DNA of 13,641 bases. It comes from an uncultured Clostridia bacterium. Lineage in GTDB: Bacteria; Bacillota; Clostridia; UMGS1883. The translations under genes were made by a program, and so were the position numbers. Positions within the stretch are counted from its first letter, which is position 1; each line of letters starts with the position of its first letter. The DNA is taken from assembly GCA_947630525.1 (NCBI GenBank), contig CANRHW010000018.1, positions 1-13,641 of the forward strand, in the 5' to 3' direction. This document shows positions 13,032 to 13,641 of this stretch, one piece after another. The notes beneath the pieces were generated by a model. It saw only the letters and a list, made by a program, of their open reading frames with translations. It searched no databases and was not told where the DNA came from.

Positions 13032-13063
13032 TAAGGGCGGGAAGTATCTTTTCCTTACGGCAG
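13024..13063 (+). other. Interrupted hairpin spanning the rpmH stop, before rnpA
   Basis: CTGCC (13024-13028) pairs with GGCAG (13059-13063), and TAAGG (13032-13036) with CCTTA (13053-13057). A small internal loop separates the two stems and a 16-base apical loop closes the structure. It has no U-tract, so it is not a clear terminator. It reaches the AGGA ribosome binding site of rnpA (13062-13065), so it could lower rnpA translation relative to rpmH. Confidence 0.4.
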
Positions 13064-13072
13064 GATAAAAGA

Positions 13073-13408
13073 ATGAAGAAGACGACTTCCATTAAGGAAA
13101 ATAAGGATTTCAGAAGGCTTTATTATAAAGGGAAAAACGTCGCCAACGAGCTTTTGGCGGTTTATAGCCGCCGGACGGGCGTTTCCGGCTGCCGCCTGGG
13201 CATAACGGTGTCGGCCAAGGTAGGCAAAGCCACGGTTCGCAACCGGGTCCGCCGTCTTATTCGTGAAAGCTACCGTCTTATGGAAGATAGGGTGGTTTCC
13301 GGCTGCGATATTGTCGTCGTCGCCAGGGGCAGGGCCGCATCTTCCGATTTTAGGAGCGTTTCTTCCGCTTTAGAGAGAGCTCTTAGCAAGAGCGGACTGT
13401 TGAAATGA
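13073..13408 (+). CDS. rnpA: Ribonuclease P protein component
   Basis: RnpA is the small basic protein partner of the RNase P RNA, which removes 5' leaders from tRNA precursors. The 111 residues fit the family (about 110-120). The start MKKTTSIKENKDFRRLYYKGK shows the usual F.R.Y..GK pattern. The RNR motif lies in KATVRNRVRRLIRESYRL (52-69, Arg56-Asn57-Arg58), and the central strand CDIVVVARGRAA (78-89) is typical. The ATG at 13073 follows AGGA by seven bases. The gene is 41 bases after rpmH and overlaps yidD by four bases (ATGA), so all three are one operon. Expression is probably below that of rpmH because of the weaker ribosome binding site. Confidence 0.96.
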   Translation: MKKTTSIKENKDFRRLYYKGKNVANELLAVYSRRTGVSGCRLGITVSAKVGKATVRNRVRRLIRESYRLMEDRVVSGCDIVVVARGRAASSDFRSVSSALERALSKSGLLK

Positions 13409-13614
13409 GCAGATTTTGTATATTTCTTATTAAATTTTACCGCGCACACCTGTCAGGTTTGAAGGTGCCATGCTGTCGCTTTACTCCGACCTGCTCTCAG
13501 TACGCCCTGGAGGCCTTTGAAAAGTATGGTTTTTTTAAAGGTCTGCGGCTTTCTCTTTTTAGAATATTGAGGTGTAATCCTTTCTGTAAGGGGGGCTACG
13601 ATCCCCTTCCTTAG
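13405..13614 (+). CDS. yidD: Membrane protein insertion efficiency factor YidD
   Basis: This 69-residue protein helps the YidC pathway place proteins in the membrane. The family core is plain: IKFYRAHLS (9-17), CCRFTPTCSQYALEAFEKYG (23-42) with the conserved CRFxPTCSxYAxEA, and RILRCNPFCKGGYDPLP (53-69) matching RCxPxxxGGxDPVP. An amphipathic N-terminal helix (SRFCIFLIKFYRAH) probably lies on the inner membrane face. It starts at ATG 13405 within the last codons of rnpA (ATGA overlap), giving tight translational coupling. The usual next gene is yidC. Confidence 0.95.
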   Translation: MSRFCIFLIKFYRAHLSGLKVPCCRFTPTCSQYALEAFEKYGFFKGLRLSLFRILRCNPFCKGGYDPLP

Positions 13615-13634
13615 AAATTTCCACGTAAGGAGAA

Positions 13635-13641
13635 ATGCAGA
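13635..13641 (+). CDS. Possible start of the next gene (yidC by synteny), cut by the window end
   Basis: TAAGGAG (13626-13632) is followed by ATG at 13635 and CAG, after which the window ends. A gap of two bases between the site and the ATG is unusually short, so the real start may be a later codon outside. The order rnpA-yidD-yidC is widely conserved, so the membrane insertase YidC is the expected product. That is inference only. Confidence 0.35.

Overview
This window is the chromosomal origin region of a Gram-positive bacterium, most likely a member of the Clostridia. The evidence is the order rpmH / dnaA-dnaN-yaaA-recF-remB-gyrB-gyrA, the presence of RemB and tandem DnaD-domain proteins, DnaA boxes on both sides of dnaA, and AT-rich control regions beside GC-richer genes. 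I cannot name the species. No CRISPR array, insertion sequence, prophage or defence system is visible, and I did not find a previously undescribed multi-gene system. The interesting material is in the control regions and a few small genes.

Layout. Transcription diverges from a 346-base region (12551-12896). Rightward from it run rpmH, rnpA and yidD, and the window ends at what is probably the start of the next gene (yidC by synteny). Leftward run dnaA, dnaN, yaaA, recF, remB, gyrB and gyrA. The origin looks bipartite. Four TGTGGAAAA-type DnaA boxes lie in the dnaA leader. A second cluster of degenerate boxes fills the 308-base dnaA-dnaN gap. It ends next to dnaN with a C/G run, TAG/TAT triplets resembling a DnaA-trio and an A/T-only stretch, in the same order as the unwinding element of Bacillus subtilis.

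Left of gyrA are an 18-base perfect palindrome, a strong promoter, a tRNA-Arg(ACG) gene with encoded CCA, and a perfect 14-bp hairpin. Next comes a compact leftward cluster: a DnaD-domain protein with two DnaD repeats, a DnaI/DnaC-like AAA+ ATPase (probable helicase loader), an unknown 91-residue protein translationally coupled to it, a CmpB-type (PF06541) membrane protein, and an unknown 58-residue protein ending in a bidirectional hairpin terminator. At the left edge two near-consensus promoters in tandem, each with A/T-tract upstream elements, fire leftward out of the window. I infer that they drive a ribosomal RNA operon or another highly expressed stable-RNA operon just outside.

Functionally the region groups replication initiation (dnaA, oriC), the sliding clamp (dnaN), repair (recF), DNA supercoiling (gyrB, gyrA) and probable helicase loading (DnaD-like plus DnaI-like) within about 12 kb. 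It also holds translation and tRNA-processing genes (rpmH, rnpA) and a membrane-insertion accessory (yidD).
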